64,000 bases of DNA, from contig JAXMEQ010000006.1 of assembly GCA_046348225.1 (NCBI GenBank), forward strand, positions 62,001-126,000, written 5' to 3'. This document shows positions 11,041-19,288 of the stretch, one piece after another. The stretch is from JAXMEQ01 sp046348225 (lineage in GTDB: Bacteria; Pseudomonadota; Gammaproteobacteria; Burkholderiales; Burkholderiaceae_C). Numbering within the stretch: position 1 is the stretch's first letter; each line of letters opens with the position of its first letter. The notes beneath the pieces were generated by a model. It made no database searches. It was not told the DNA's origin and saw nothing but the letters and a program-made list of their open reading frames with translations. The position numbers were made by a program, and so were the translations under genes.

Positions 11041-11946
11041 CTACTTCAGCGGTGACTGCTGGCGCGCGTATTCCACGCGCTTCAGCGCCACATAGGTCGG
11101 GCGGTCCATCTCGCGCAGTTGGCGCGGGTGCCGCTCGGTGGCGGTGAACCAGTGCTGGATGCGCTGCTCCACCTGGGCCGGTACGGGGGCGCCCAGTGAG
11201 TCGATGTAGGCGTCGATCGCAAGGTAGTAGCGCATCGCATTGCGCTCGACCACACCGCGCATGCCGTCGATGTAGACCGGCGCACCCTGTGCGTCGCGGC
11301 CCAGCACCGTGAAGCCGGCCTTTCCGGCGCCCGCGGTGGCCAGATAGGCCTCCATCGCCAGCCGCCCGGTCAGCCCGTAGGCGTAGGCATAGCTCAGGTG
11401 CAGGAAGGTGCGCCGTGCGTCAATCGGCACCGCCTCCACCGCAATCCGGTAGTCGCGCGTGCCCATGGGCCCGGAAGCCGCCGCGAGCCGGGCCTCAAAG
11501 TAGTCGTTGCCGGACGCCGCCAGGCGCCAGTCCAGCTCCAGCGGGTAGGCGTCCTTCACGGGCTGCTCCGCCTTGTGGCCGATGCGCAGCGCCAGACGCG
11601 GGCCGCCGGCGCCCTGGCTGACACTGCAGTACTTGGTGTTGAAGGGCAGGATCAGCACATCGCACCAATGCGACGGCGTGCCCAGCGCGTCGACCACGGC
11701 AGCGAACGGGTGGTCCAGTACGGCAAAGACTTCGCCGCGCAGCCCGTCGCGGGACTGGAACGACTCGATGAACAATGCCCGCTGGAAGTCGTTGCGGGCC
11801 AGCGGTGCCGCCAGCGCGGCATGCCGCGCCTTGAGTGCTTCCGCGCCGGGCGCTGGCGGCGCCGCCAGCGGCAAGGCGCCCGCAGTGGCCGCACCCGCCA
11901 GCAGCAAGACCCATCCCAGAACCCTTAAACGAACAGCGTGAGGCAT
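11041..11946 (-). CDS. Exported protein of unknown function
   Basis: A 301-residue protein with a clear signal peptide (RLRVLGWVLLLAGAATAGALPLAAP). The mature part is mixed alpha/beta with a central run (AVVDALGTPSHWCDVLILPFN) that vaguely resembles START/polyketide-cyclase-like folds. I do not recognise the family with confidence. It is expected in the periplasm or anchored at the inner membrane. It is monocistronic by position, between convergent metK and the small gene upstream. Confidence 0.75.
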   Translation of the reverse strand: MPHAVRLRVLGWVLLLAGAATAGALPLAAPPAPGAEALKARHAALAAPLARNDFQRALFIESFQSRDGLRGEVFAVLDHPFAAVVDALGTPSHWCDVLILPFNTKYCSVSQGAGGPRLALRIGHKAEQPVKDAYPLELDWRLAASGNDYFEARLAAASGPMGTRDYRIAVEAVPIDARRTFLHLSYAYAYGLTGRLAMEAYLATAGAGKAGFTVLGRDAQGAPVYIDGMRGVVERNAMRYYLAIDAYIDSLGAPVPAQVEQRIQHWFTATERHPRQLREMDRPTYVALKRVEYARQQSPLK

Positions 11947-12016
11947 GCAGCCATGCTAGGCCGCCAGACGGCCGTTTGGTGTCAGTCCAGCGCCCGCGTC
12001 GCGGGGTGCCGGCGTC

Positions 12017-12226
12017 CTACGGCGCGGCCGTGCTGGTACGGAACACCACTTCGCCGGTCGGCACGTGCACCACGCGGATTTCCTGGCCCTGGGGCAAGGT
12101 CACGCTCTTGGCGGCCACAGCCACGGCAAGGGACAGATCATCAAAACTGCGACGCAGGCTGGTGGAGGGCAACAGGCGGCTATGCAGGGGGTGGCTGCTT
12201 TCAATCCGGTAGTGCTCGGAGGGCAT
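12017..12226 (-). CDS. Small conserved-looking protein of unknown function (69 aa)
   Basis: A 69-residue soluble protein with no recognised domain, with a C-terminal beta-like stretch (EIRVVHVPTGEVVFRT). Support for coding comes from a good ribosome binding site: on the minus strand AGGAG lies six bases before the ATG. The frame is open across most of the gap between its neighbours. It may be transcribed with the exported protein gene downstream. Confidence 0.6.
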   Translation of the reverse strand: MPSEHYRIESSHPLHSRLLPSTSLRRSFDDLSLAVAVAAKSVTLPQGQEIRVVHVPTGEVVFRTSTAAP

Positions 12227-12447
12227 GGCGATCTCCTGTCATCACGCTTCATGGTAGCCAGCGGTGGTGAAACCGCCGTGATGATTTGATGCATTGCGTG
12301 AAATTGGTAACCAGACGCTACCCTGCGCAGCAGCGCACAGGATTTGCCGCACAGTCAGCACAGCGGCACGGGCAATACTGGCGTTGTCACCCGTCCCGCG
12401 CGCACCTAGAGTCAATCGCACGGCATTGGCCGCAACGAAAGGGTGTC

Positions 12448-14004
12448 ATGGGCGTGCTGGCGCGGGAGTCAGACGGTGGTGCACCCGGCCTGCGGGCCCG
12501 GGACGTGCCAGACTGCGCCCTGCCCGGCCCCGCAGCGGCATTGATTGCAGGCAGCCGATGGGCCGCCGTGCACGAGGCCGACGGCCCGCTGGTGGTGTCT
12601 TACTCTTTCGTACAACCGTTTGCGCCCGGGACTGCGCGGGCGCTCGCTGGCGCCGCCGGTTTCACGGCCACGCAGGCCCCGTTCAGCGAGGCCGATCAGG
12701 CCACCGTGCGGCAGGTGCTGGCACGGATCGAGACGGTCTGCAAGTTGCGCTTCGTGGAAGTGAATGAAGGCACCGGCCTTTGCGGCGACTTGCGTTACGC
12801 CTACTCGGCCGAACCCAACCAGCTGGGCCATACCGGCTACGCGTTCTATCCCTCCAGCGCCGACATCGGCGGCGACATCTGGCTCGGGCTGGCCCAGGCG
12901 GGTGCCGAGTGGGCCCAGTACCGGCCCCACCTGATCCTGCACGAGACACTGCATGCGCTGGGACTGCAGCACCCCGACAGTGGCCCGCACCCGCTGGCGC
13001 CCGCCGATAACGTGATGTTCAACACCGTGATGAGCTATTCGGCCCTGCCAGGCGATCAGGCGGGCGCGCTGAGCCACTTTCCCGCCCAACCGATGCCGCT
13101 GGACATCGCAGCCCTGCAGCAACTCTATGGCGCTGCGGACCATGCATCCGGCGACACGGTTTACGACCTGGCCAGCCCGGCACTGCGTGACGGCTTTCAG
13201 GCGCTGTGGGATTCCGGCGGCATCGACCTGCTCGACGCCAGCGCGGTGGGCCACGCCGTAGCGCTGGACCTGCGCGAAGGCACGCGCAGCGACATTGGCG
13301 TGTGCGTCCATGCCTTTGGCCGCTTCGGTGAAGCCGGGCTAACGCTGCGTTCCGTCACTTACACCAGCACGCTGGCGCTGGCCCCGGGCACGCAGATCGA
13401 AAACGCCCGTGGCTCGGCGTTTGACGACCTGCTGACCGGCAATTCGCTGGACAACCAGCTCGACGGCGGGCCGGGCACCGACACCGCCATGCTGGCCTGT
13501 GCGCTGGCCGACTGTCGCATCACCAGCACCGGCAGCAGCGTGCGCGTGGTCGGCCCCGAAGGCCGCGACATCCTGACAGGCGTCGAACGCCTGGTGTTCA
13601 CCGACACCCGGCTGGCGTTCGACCTCGACGCTGCCGCCGGCCAGGCCGCCCGGCTGGTCGGGGCCCTGCACGGTGCAGCGGCCCTGCACGATGCCTCTCT
13701 GGTGGGCCGCGCCCTGGGCCTGCTGGACGCGGGCGCGGACCCGCTGGCACTGGCCCAGGCCATGCTGGAAGGCCTGCCCCAGGGCCCGCTGGCGCCGGCC
13801 GCACTGGTCACCGAGCTGTACCAGCATGTGGTGGGCCACGCACCCGCGCCACGGGAACTGGCTGTCTACACGTCAGCACTGACCAGCGGCCAGTACAGCC
13901 CGGCCTCCCTGCTGGTGCACGCCACGCAATGCGAGGCGAATCGCGTCGCCATCGACCTGACAGGCCTGGCGCAAACCGGGCTCGCGTACCTGTTGCCCGG
14001 CTGA
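12448..14004 (+). CDS. Serralysin-like zinc metalloprotease with short RTX-type segment and C-terminal DUF4214-like region
   Basis: A 518-residue protein. The metzincin motif HETLHALGLQH (HExxHxxGxxH) lies at residues 165-175, and a downstream Met-turn (VMSYSA) completes the zinc site, so peptidase M10-type activity is likely. A single RTX-like piece (GNSLDNQLDGGPGTD) follows, then a C-terminal helical region (LVTELYQHVVGHAPAPRELA) like DUF4214 domains. No classical signal peptide is seen, which fits type I secretion, but no type I exporter is adjacent. The start was taken at the ATG preceded by GAAAGGG; an in-frame ATG at 12286 would add 54 residues of poor composition. Confidence 0.8.
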   Translation: MGVLARESDGGAPGLRARDVPDCALPGPAAALIAGSRWAAVHEADGPLVVSYSFVQPFAPGTARALAGAAGFTATQAPFSEADQATVRQVLARIETVCKLRFVEVNEGTGLCGDLRYAYSAEPNQLGHTGYAFYPSSADIGGDIWLGLAQAGAEWAQYRPHLILHETLHALGLQHPDSGPHPLAPADNVMFNTVMSYSALPGDQAGALSHFPAQPMPLDIAALQQLYGAADHASGDTVYDLASPALRDGFQALWDSGGIDLLDASAVGHAVALDLREGTRSDIGVCVHAFGRFGEAGLTLRSVTYTSTLALAPGTQIENARGSAFDDLLTGNSLDNQLDGGPGTDTAMLACALADCRITSTGSSVRVVGPEGRDILTGVERLVFTDTRLAFDLDAAAGQAARLVGALHGAAALHDASLVGRALGLLDAGADPLALAQAMLEGLPQGPLAPAALVTELYQHVVGHAPAPRELAVYTSALTSGQYSPASLLVHATQCEANRVAIDLTGLAQTGLAYLLPG

Positions 14005-14009
14005 AACGT

Positions 14010-14468
14010 CTAGGCCACGAACAGCGGCAGGTCGGCCTTTTTCAGTGTGCGCAACACGAAGCTCGACTTGCTGTGGCGGATGCCCTTGATCTTGTACAGC
14101 CGTTCGCGCAACAGCCGCTCGTAGTCCTTGGTGTCCTTCACGGCCACGCGCAGCAGGTAGTCGTATTCACCCGACACCAGATAGGCCTCGATCACCTCCG
14201 GAATGGCGGCCAGCGTTTCACCAAACTTTTCCAGCGTGTTGTCCGAGTGGCTGTCCAGCGTCACCTGTACCAGCACCGTGTCGCCCAGCCCCACGGCCTG
14301 CGGGTTCAGGCGGATGGTGTAGCCCTCGATCACCCCGGCCTCTTCCATCTTCCTGATCCGCCCCCAGCAGGGCGTGGCGCTCAGGCCCACGGCCTGGCTG
14401 ATCTGCTGCAGGCTGGCGCGTGCGTCCGCCTGCAGTACCTGGAGAATTTTTCTGTCGATGCTGTCCAT
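14010..14468 (-). CDS. Lrp/AsnC family transcriptional regulator
   Basis: A 152-residue regulator with an N-terminal winged helix-turn-helix (MDSIDRKILQVLQADARAS, then SLQQISQAVGLSATPCWGRI) and a C-terminal ligand-sensing RAM/ACT-like domain with the G-x-YDYLL block (SGEYDYLLRVAV). Such proteins form octamers and usually respond to amino acids. It lies downstream of glmS on the same strand across 184 bases and converges on the protease gene. The target is unknown; these regulators often control a neighbouring amino-acid gene, but none is adjacent here. Confidence 0.92.
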   Translation of the reverse strand: MDSIDRKILQVLQADARASLQQISQAVGLSATPCWGRIRKMEEAGVIEGYTIRLNPQAVGLGDTVLVQVTLDSHSDNTLEKFGETLAAIPEVIEAYLVSGEYDYLLRVAVKDTKDYERLLRERLYKIKGIRHSKSSFVLRTLKKADLPLFVA

Positions 14469-14652
14469 CAGGATGAATTATCTGCATTTCTTGTATTCAA
14501 TGAAAATTCTTGTCGAGAAACGCAGAAATCGCCATCAAATCAGGATGCTTTTTCCAGCGCGATTGGCAGATACTTCTTTCATGGAAGCAGCGCTTACCCG
14601 CACCGGCTTCCTGGCAAGGGCCCGGCAGGTTACCGCCGGCCGGGGCGCTTGA

Positions 14653-16497
14653 TCACTCCACCGTGACGCTCTTGGCCAGGTTACGTGGCTTGTCCACGTC
14701 GGTGCCGCGCGCCAGCGCGGTGTGGTACGCCAGCAGCTGCAGCGGCACCACATGCAGCAGGGGCGACAGTTCGCCATAGTGCTCGGGCATGCGGATCACG
14801 TGCACGCCTTCGCCGCTTTCGATGCGGGTGTCGGCGTCGGCCAGCACATAGAGCACGCCGCCGCGGGCGCGCACTTCCTGCATGTTGCTCTTGAGCTTTT
14901 CCAGCAGCGCGTCGTTCGGTGCCACCGTCACCACCGGCATCTCGCTCGTCACCAGCGCCAGCGGGCCGTGCTTGAGCTCGCCGGCGGCATAGGCCTCGGC
15001 ATGGATGTAGGTGATCTCTTTCAGCTTGAGCGCACCTTCCAGCGCAATGGGGTAATGCAACCCCCGGCCCAGGAACAGCGCGTTCTCCTTGTTGGCAAAG
15101 TCTTCCGCCCAGCTGATGACCTGCGGCTCCAGCGCCAGCACGGCCTGCAGCGCGGCGGGCAGATGGCGCATGGCCTTCAGGTGGCGCGCCTCGTCGGCGT
15201 CGCTGAGCTGGCCCTTGACCTGCGCCAGCGCCAGCGTCAGCAAAAACAGCCCCGCCAGCTGGGTAGTAAAGGCCTTGGTGGAGGCCACGCCGATCTCCAC
15301 CCCCGCGCGGGTGATGTAGGCCAGCGAACATTCGCGCACCATGGCCGAGGTGGCCACGTTGCAGATGGTCAGGGTGTGCTTCATGCCCAGACCCTGCGCG
15401 TGGCGCAGCGCGGCCAGCGTATCGGCCGTCTCGCCCGACTGCGTGATGGTGACCACCAGCGTCTTCGGGTTGGGCACGGATTCGCGGTAGCGGTATTCGC
15501 TGGCGATTTCCACCTGCGTGGGCACCTTGGCAATGCTCTCCAGCCAGTACTTGGCGGTGCAGCCGCTGTAGTAGCTGGTGCCGCAGGCCAGGATCAGCAC
15601 CGAATCAATCTCCTTGAAAACCGAGAACGCACCGTCGCCAAACAGCTCGGGCGTGATGCCGACCACGCCTTCCAGCGTGTCGGCGGTGGCGCGCGGCTGC
15701 TCGAAAATTTCCTTCTGCATGTAGTGCCGGTACGGGCCCAGCTCGGCCGCGCCGCTGTGGGCCTGCACCGTCTTGACGGTGCGCGTCACCGGCTTGTGGG
15801 CCTTGTCCACCACCCAGTATTTGCCCAGTTGCAGGTCGACCACGTCGCCCTCTTCCAGGTAGACGATCTGGTCCGTCACGCCGGCCAGGGCCATGGCGTC
15901 GCTGGCCAGGAAGTTTTCATTCTGGCCCACGCCCAGGATCAGCGGCGAGCCAGCGCGCGCGCCGATCACGCGGTGCGGCTCGTCCTTGCAGAACACCGCA
16001 ATCGCATAGGCGCCATGCAGGTGCTTGACCGCGGCCTTGACGGCTTCAAACAGGTCGCCGTCGTACAGGCTGTCCACCAGGTGGGCAATGACTTCCGTGT
16101 CGGTCTGGCTGGTGAACAGGTACCCCTTGGCCTTGAGCGCGGCGCGCAGCTCGTCGTGGTTTTCAATGATGCCGTTGTGCACCAGCGAGATGCGGCCGGG
16201 CCGGCTGGCCGAATCGGCACCCGGGCCGTGGCTGAAATGCGGGTGCGCGTTGTGCACGGCCGGCGCGCCATGGGTGGCCCAGCGGGTGTGGGCAATGCCG
16301 GTGCCGCCCTCGATCTTTTCTGCGCTGACCTGTTCCATCAGCTCGGCCACACGGGCCGTGCTGCGTGCGCGCTGCAGGCCGTCGCGGTACACGGCCACGC
16401 CACACGAGTCGTAACCGCGGTACTCCAGCCGCTGCAGGCCCTGGACGAGGATGGGAACGATGTTGCGCGTGGAAACCGCGCCGACGATGCCGCACAT
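14653..16497 (-). CDS. glmS: Glutamine-fructose-6-phosphate aminotransferase (isomerising)
   Basis: This 614-residue enzyme makes glucosamine-6-phosphate from fructose-6-phosphate and glutamine, the committed step to UDP-GlcNAc for peptidoglycan and LPS. The N-terminal Cys2 (MCGIVGAVS) is the glutaminase nucleophile. Two SIS domains follow, with SGETADTLAAL as the sugar-phosphate loop, and the C-terminus ends in KSVTVE as in the family. glmU, the next enzyme class of the pathway, lies on the same strand but is separated by an Lrp gene and an accessory island. No glmS ribozyme was recognised in the short leader. Confidence 0.97.
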   Translation of the reverse strand: MCGIVGAVSTRNIVPILVQGLQRLEYRGYDSCGVAVYRDGLQRARSTARVAELMEQVSAEKIEGGTGIAHTRWATHGAPAVHNAHPHFSHGPGADSASRPGRISLVHNGIIENHDELRAALKAKGYLFTSQTDTEVIAHLVDSLYDGDLFEAVKAAVKHLHGAYAIAVFCKDEPHRVIGARAGSPLILGVGQNENFLASDAMALAGVTDQIVYLEEGDVVDLQLGKYWVVDKAHKPVTRTVKTVQAHSGAAELGPYRHYMQKEIFEQPRATADTLEGVVGITPELFGDGAFSVFKEIDSVLILACGTSYYSGCTAKYWLESIAKVPTQVEIASEYRYRESVPNPKTLVVTITQSGETADTLAALRHAQGLGMKHTLTICNVATSAMVRECSLAYITRAGVEIGVASTKAFTTQLAGLFLLTLALAQVKGQLSDADEARHLKAMRHLPAALQAVLALEPQVISWAEDFANKENALFLGRGLHYPIALEGALKLKEITYIHAEAYAAGELKHGPLALVTSEMPVVTVAPNDALLEKLKSNMQEVRARGGVLYVLADADTRIESGEGVHVIRMPEHYGELSPLLHVVPLQLLAYHTALARGTDVDKPRNLAKSVTVE

Positions 16498-16633
16498 GGT
16501 GTGCCTCCTTGCAATGCGATGTGAGGCACTGTAGGCTTGGCCTTGGAAAATTTCAGGTCAATTTAATAACTTATTAGAAATACAATTTCTCTTATACCAG
16601 ATATCAATATTTAATTTCATAAAAGTTCATTCA
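16498..16633. promoter_or_regulatory. AT-rich divergent promoter region between glmS and lrp, with candidate operator
   Basis: This stretch is strikingly AT-rich for the window, especially 16560-16625. It contains an inverted repeat GAAAT-ACA-ATTTC at 16577-16589 and GATATC nearby. It must serve divergent glmS and the lrp gene. Lrp family proteins bind AT-rich, loosely palindromic DNA and often autoregulate, so this is a plausible binding site. Exact promoter hexamers were not assigned. Confidence 0.5.
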
Positions 16634-17125
16634 ATGGAACATTTTGAACTCGACGCGACCGACTTGCGCCTGCTGGACGAACTGCAGCGCGACGCCAGCC
16701 TGAGCAACCAGGCCCTGGCGGAGCGGGTGCATGTGTCGCCCCCCACCTGCCTGCGCCGCGTCAAGCGGCTGAAAGACGCCGGGCTAATCGAGCGGCAGGT
16801 GGCCATCCTCAGCGACGACCGGCTCGCCCCCCTGCTCGGCCACGGCCTGACGGCGATTGTGGAGATCACGCTCGACCGCCAGGGCGCTGAACTGCTGGAC
16901 GCGTTTGAGGCCCGCGTCAGCGCCGATGCCGCCGTCCAGCAGTGCTACCGCGTGTCGCCGGGGCCCGACTTCGTGCTGGTGGTCTTTGCGCCCGACATGC
17001 CGGGCTACCTGGCCCTGGCGCAGCGGCTCTTCACGAGTGACGCGAACGTGCGCAACGTCAAGGCGTTCTTCAGCGTGAAGCGAAGCAAGTTCGAGCCGTA
17101 CCGGGCGGTGGTGCGGATCGCCTGA
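16634..17125 (+). CDS. Lrp/AsnC family transcriptional regulator (divergent from glmS)
   Basis: A 163-residue Lrp-type protein: helix-turn-helix (LRLLDELQRDASLSNQALAE, then VSPPTCLRRVKRL) and a C-terminal RAM domain with PGPDFVLVVFAPDMPGYL. It is distinct from the Lrp protein at 14010-14468. It diverges from glmS over an AT-rich gap that probably contains its operator. Control of glmS or itself is an inference from position only. It marks the left edge of the accessory island. Confidence 0.93.
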   Translation: MEHFELDATDLRLLDELQRDASLSNQALAERVHVSPPTCLRRVKRLKDAGLIERQVAILSDDRLAPLLGHGLTAIVEITLDRQGAELLDAFEARVSADAAVQQCYRVSPGPDFVLVVFAPDMPGYLALAQRLFTSDANVRNVKAFFSVKRSKFEPYRAVVRIA

Positions 17126-17145
17126 CGATCCACTGTTAACCCATC

Positions 17146-17216
17146 CGTTCGCCCTGGGCCGCCTGTCCTGAGCTTGTCGAAGGGGTCGAAGGGAAGAACG
17201 GGACGTATACGGTCCC
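17146..17216. repeat. TTCGAC/GCTCAGG-type repeat plus GTATAC palindrome at island edge
   Basis: 17146-17195 carries CGTTCGCCCTG, GTCCTGAGCTTGTCGAA and GGGTCGAAGGG, a repeat type related to the copies at 18694-18733 and 30571-30620. It is followed by a near-perfect palindrome GGGACGTATACGGTCCC at 17200-17216. TATACGG at 17209-17213 and CCGTATA near 17295 may be an inverted pair. This sits just outside the HEPN-like gene and looks like the left boundary of inserted DNA. Confidence 0.5.
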
Positions 17217-17314
17217 GCAGCAGGTGCCGGAAATTCGACTACAGGTGTTTCCCCAACAACCCGTCCACCAATCAGTTTTTGCCGTTGAGGGAGTCCGTAT
17301 ATGACGGTTGGGCG

Positions 17315-18289
17315 TCATGCGGCAGCAAGTTCTTGAAGCCATGTTTCGTGAGTTTCGAGGACGACTCGCACGCAAAGCTCGGACACATAGAGAATGCTTG
17401 CGTATCTTGCGATTTGATCCGGGGCACTCAGGTTGAGTACTGCACCGTCTTTGGTAACAAAGTGAGCAATGGCATTGCGATATCGAGGCGTCATGACGTC
17501 GTCAAAGAACGTCTTGATAGGCTTTCCGGACCATGACTGGAATTCTGGAGAGATATAGCTAGAAGTTGGAACTAGGTCCCGACGTTGCGACAGTTGGAAC
17601 TTCTTCTTGGTGGCCCGAGCCCTGAGATTCGATCTAATAGTGCCTAGAAGGCCATCAAGTATCTTCTGATAGCACAGAAACGTATAAAAGTCGCTGTGGG
17701 AATTCTTAGCGTCTCTGTACAGTGCATAAACCGGTGCGAGCTCAGTGTGAAGAGTCTTCACATGAGGACTAATGACGACTTTACGGTAAGGTGATACGTA
17801 GTCAATCGTCGTGCGTAAGTTGGTTGGATCCTCTACTCTGACCGTAGAAACAAACAATGGACAGTTTGCCAAATAGGCTTGATGGTCCAAGAACGGTAAA
17901 ACTGCTTTCAAGAACAATTCTTTCGCCTGCACTATGCCTTCAGCTTTGCACTCAAACTCGACGAACGACTGCTCTCCTTTGGAGTTCTTCTTTATCTCGA
18001 ACATGCCTTCTCGGCAACGAACCCGGCTTAGGACGTACTCCGAAGGGATGTGCAGATAGGAATCGCCATCCTCTGGGGTGAAGTCACCGTTTATGTTTCC
18101 GGCGGGAGAAGGCGCCTTGCCAAGGCGGGCGCAGACTTTGAATTCCCGCAGTGTCGAGTCACTGAGCTTCGCTTCGTCAGTCCGAGTCTCATTTTCGGAA
18201 ATCGCCAGTACGTGTAGCTCGCCCCGAATGCCGGCGGGGCCAAGCTGCTCAACTGGTATAGAAGTGGATGGCTCGACGGTCGTATTCAT
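17315..18289 (-). CDS. HEPN-like protein with RX4H motif (MauJ/ApeA-like), function unknown
   Basis: A 324-residue protein from the ATG at 18289; a GTG at 18364 could add 25 residues. The C-terminal helical half holds RNAIAH at residues 271-276, preceded by YR and followed by F. This is the RX4H pattern of HEPN RNase-type domains and resembles the RNAVAHF-type segment I recall from MauJ-like and ApeA-like proteins. The N-terminal half is beta-rich and unrecognised. HEPN proteins often act as RNases in toxin-antitoxin or phage-defence systems; that role is inference. Base composition is visibly more AT-rich than neighbours, fitting transferred DNA. Confidence 0.6.
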   Translation of the reverse strand: MNTTVEPSTSIPVEQLGPAGIRGELHVLAISENETRTDEAKLSDSTLREFKVCARLGKAPSPAGNINGDFTPEDGDSYLHIPSEYVLSRVRCREGMFEIKKNSKGEQSFVEFECKAEGIVQAKELFLKAVLPFLDHQAYLANCPLFVSTVRVEDPTNLRTTIDYVSPYRKVVISPHVKTLHTELAPVYALYRDAKNSHSDFYTFLCYQKILDGLLGTIRSNLRARATKKKFQLSQRRDLVPTSSYISPEFQSWSGKPIKTFFDDVMTPRYRNAIAHFVTKDGAVLNLSAPDQIARYASILYVSELCVRVVLETHETWLQELAAA

Positions 18290-18411
18290 GACGTCTAACA
18301 AGTTAAATCGACATCCCCGTCCCGAACTGTCCGTGTCTTTCGGTGGGCGGCAACGAGGTAGCACGATAGGAATTGCGACCTATTCATCAACTCATTTAGA
18401 AGACTAAGTTC

Positions 18412-18554
18412 ACGGCAATTGTTACCCTCGGAATCGATTCTGCCAAGAACGTCTAGCCGTCCACGGTGCGGATGGCAAAGATAAGCTCACTATATTTCGC
18501 CCGTTTGCCGATGCACTGGAGGCCACATCAACCGCGCTAGCCCGGTACTACGCA
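18412..18554 (+). pseudogene. IS110-family transposase remnant, N-terminal end (copy A)
   Basis: Reading from 18412 gives TAIVTLGIDSAKNV, then a stop. Restoring one lost base continues as AVHGADGKDKL. GIDLAKNVFxVHGxD...GK is the characteristic N-terminus (DEDD domain start) of IS110-family transposases. Only about 45 codons remain. The segment aligns with a second remnant at 20816-20960, and both are followed by CCCGGTACTACGC and a dispersed repeat. Confidence 0.65.
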
Positions 18555-18564
18555 AGTTTAAAGC

Positions 18565-18628
18565 GCTACATTTTTAGTAGCGCTATACGCAAATATGATT
18601 TGGGCTACACGCCAATTTGGCTTGAAAC
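18565..18628 (+). repeat. Dispersed palindromic repeat, copy 3
   Basis: GCTACATTTTTAGTAGC stem at 18565-18581, a diverged middle, then GCCAATTTGGC and TTGAAACGG. It lies between the IS110 remnant and the decayed glmU fragment, in the same order as copy 4 on the other side of the ParA-like genes. Confidence 0.8.
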
Positions 18629-18693
18629 GGGGGAACATGCAGGCGCTTTCGCAGCATAGTGGGTCAGCGTTTTTTCACACAAGGCGTGTCGAT

Positions 18694-18733
18694 CCATTCG
18701 ACAAGCTCAGGACACGCGGCTCAGGGCGAACGG
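18694..18733. repeat. TTCGACAAGCTCAGG-type repeat
   Basis: ATTCGACAAGCTCAGGAC, then CTCAGGGCGAACGG. This is a common short palindromic repeat type, related to the sequences at 17146-17195 (inverted) and 30571-30620. It was inserted within copy A of the long direct repeat; copy B keeps only CAGGGCGAACGG at 21062-21073. Confidence 0.6.
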
Positions 18734-18759
18734 CTTTTGCGTGGAACACGTAAACCAGG

Positions 18760-18919
18760 CTACATCACCACCTTCTTTGGCTGCGCCCAGCTCTCGATGC
18801 TCAGCTGCAAGCCGAGCGCCGAGCGCCGAGCGCCGAGCTCGGGGCGCCGGCCAGCGCGTCCTTGGTACTGGTGGAGCCGCCGCCAAAGGTGCCGCCGATG
18901 CCGTAGTTCACGCGCTCCC
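18760..18919 (-). pseudogene. Decayed duplicate of the glmU 3' end
   Basis: The minus strand matches the last part of glmU (21100-21362): the stop region GGCTACATCACCACCTTCTT against GGCTACTTCGCCACCTTCTT, then CCAGCTCTCGATG against CCAGTTCGCAATG, CTTGGTACTGGTGGAGCC against TTGGTGATGGTGGAGCC, and GCCGTAGTTCACGCGCTC against GCCGTAGTTCACCCGCTC. About 120 bases between the last two blocks are missing, and a GCCGAGC tandem run interrupts it. It cannot encode a functional domain. Confidence 0.75.
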
Positions 18920-18925
18920 TGCAGT

Positions 18926-19288
18926 TGAAATTCATCCCTTTATTGCCATACGAGAATCCGGAGGTTCAGAGAACAGGTCTGACCGGCGGCGAGCAAGCCC
19001 GACTAACCCCTTGTGGCGCCGATCGCGACAAGCACCACGGTAACGAAGTGGGGCCTTGCAGAGCGGTCCGTATCTGGGGCCGGACACAACCCGTGCGACA
19101 AACCGCTCTTGTGCAGTTTGCTTCCTGTTTGCAGCAGCTTCCCAGTAAGCCATAGAAAAAAATGCCATCGCCAAGGTACAACTATCGCGTACCGTTGCTT
19201 GACTTCGTTGGAAGTGCCTGTAACGGGTTAGGAGTCAGCGCGGTGCATGTGGTGCAGAATGAACGCTTCGTGTGAAACGGAGTTGGGC
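18926..19288. other. Intergenic stretch, no gene recognised
   Basis: Between the glmU remnant and the ParA-like gene. Small open frames are present on both strands (largest about 80 codons), but none has a good ribosome binding site or recognised motif. TTGACT at 19199-19204 could be a -35 for the ParA-like gene, but no good -10 hexamer lies at the right distance. Leader and promoter sequence is the likeliest content. Confidence 0.4.

Noticed and set aside
16498..16560. glmS ribozyme upstream of glmS
   Set aside because: The leader is too short before the AT-rich block and has no recognisable ribozyme core. The class is typical of Gram-positives.
18926..19288. Small open frames before the ParA-like gene
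   Set aside because: No ribosome binding sites, motifs or consistent codon use, and frames overlap on both strands.
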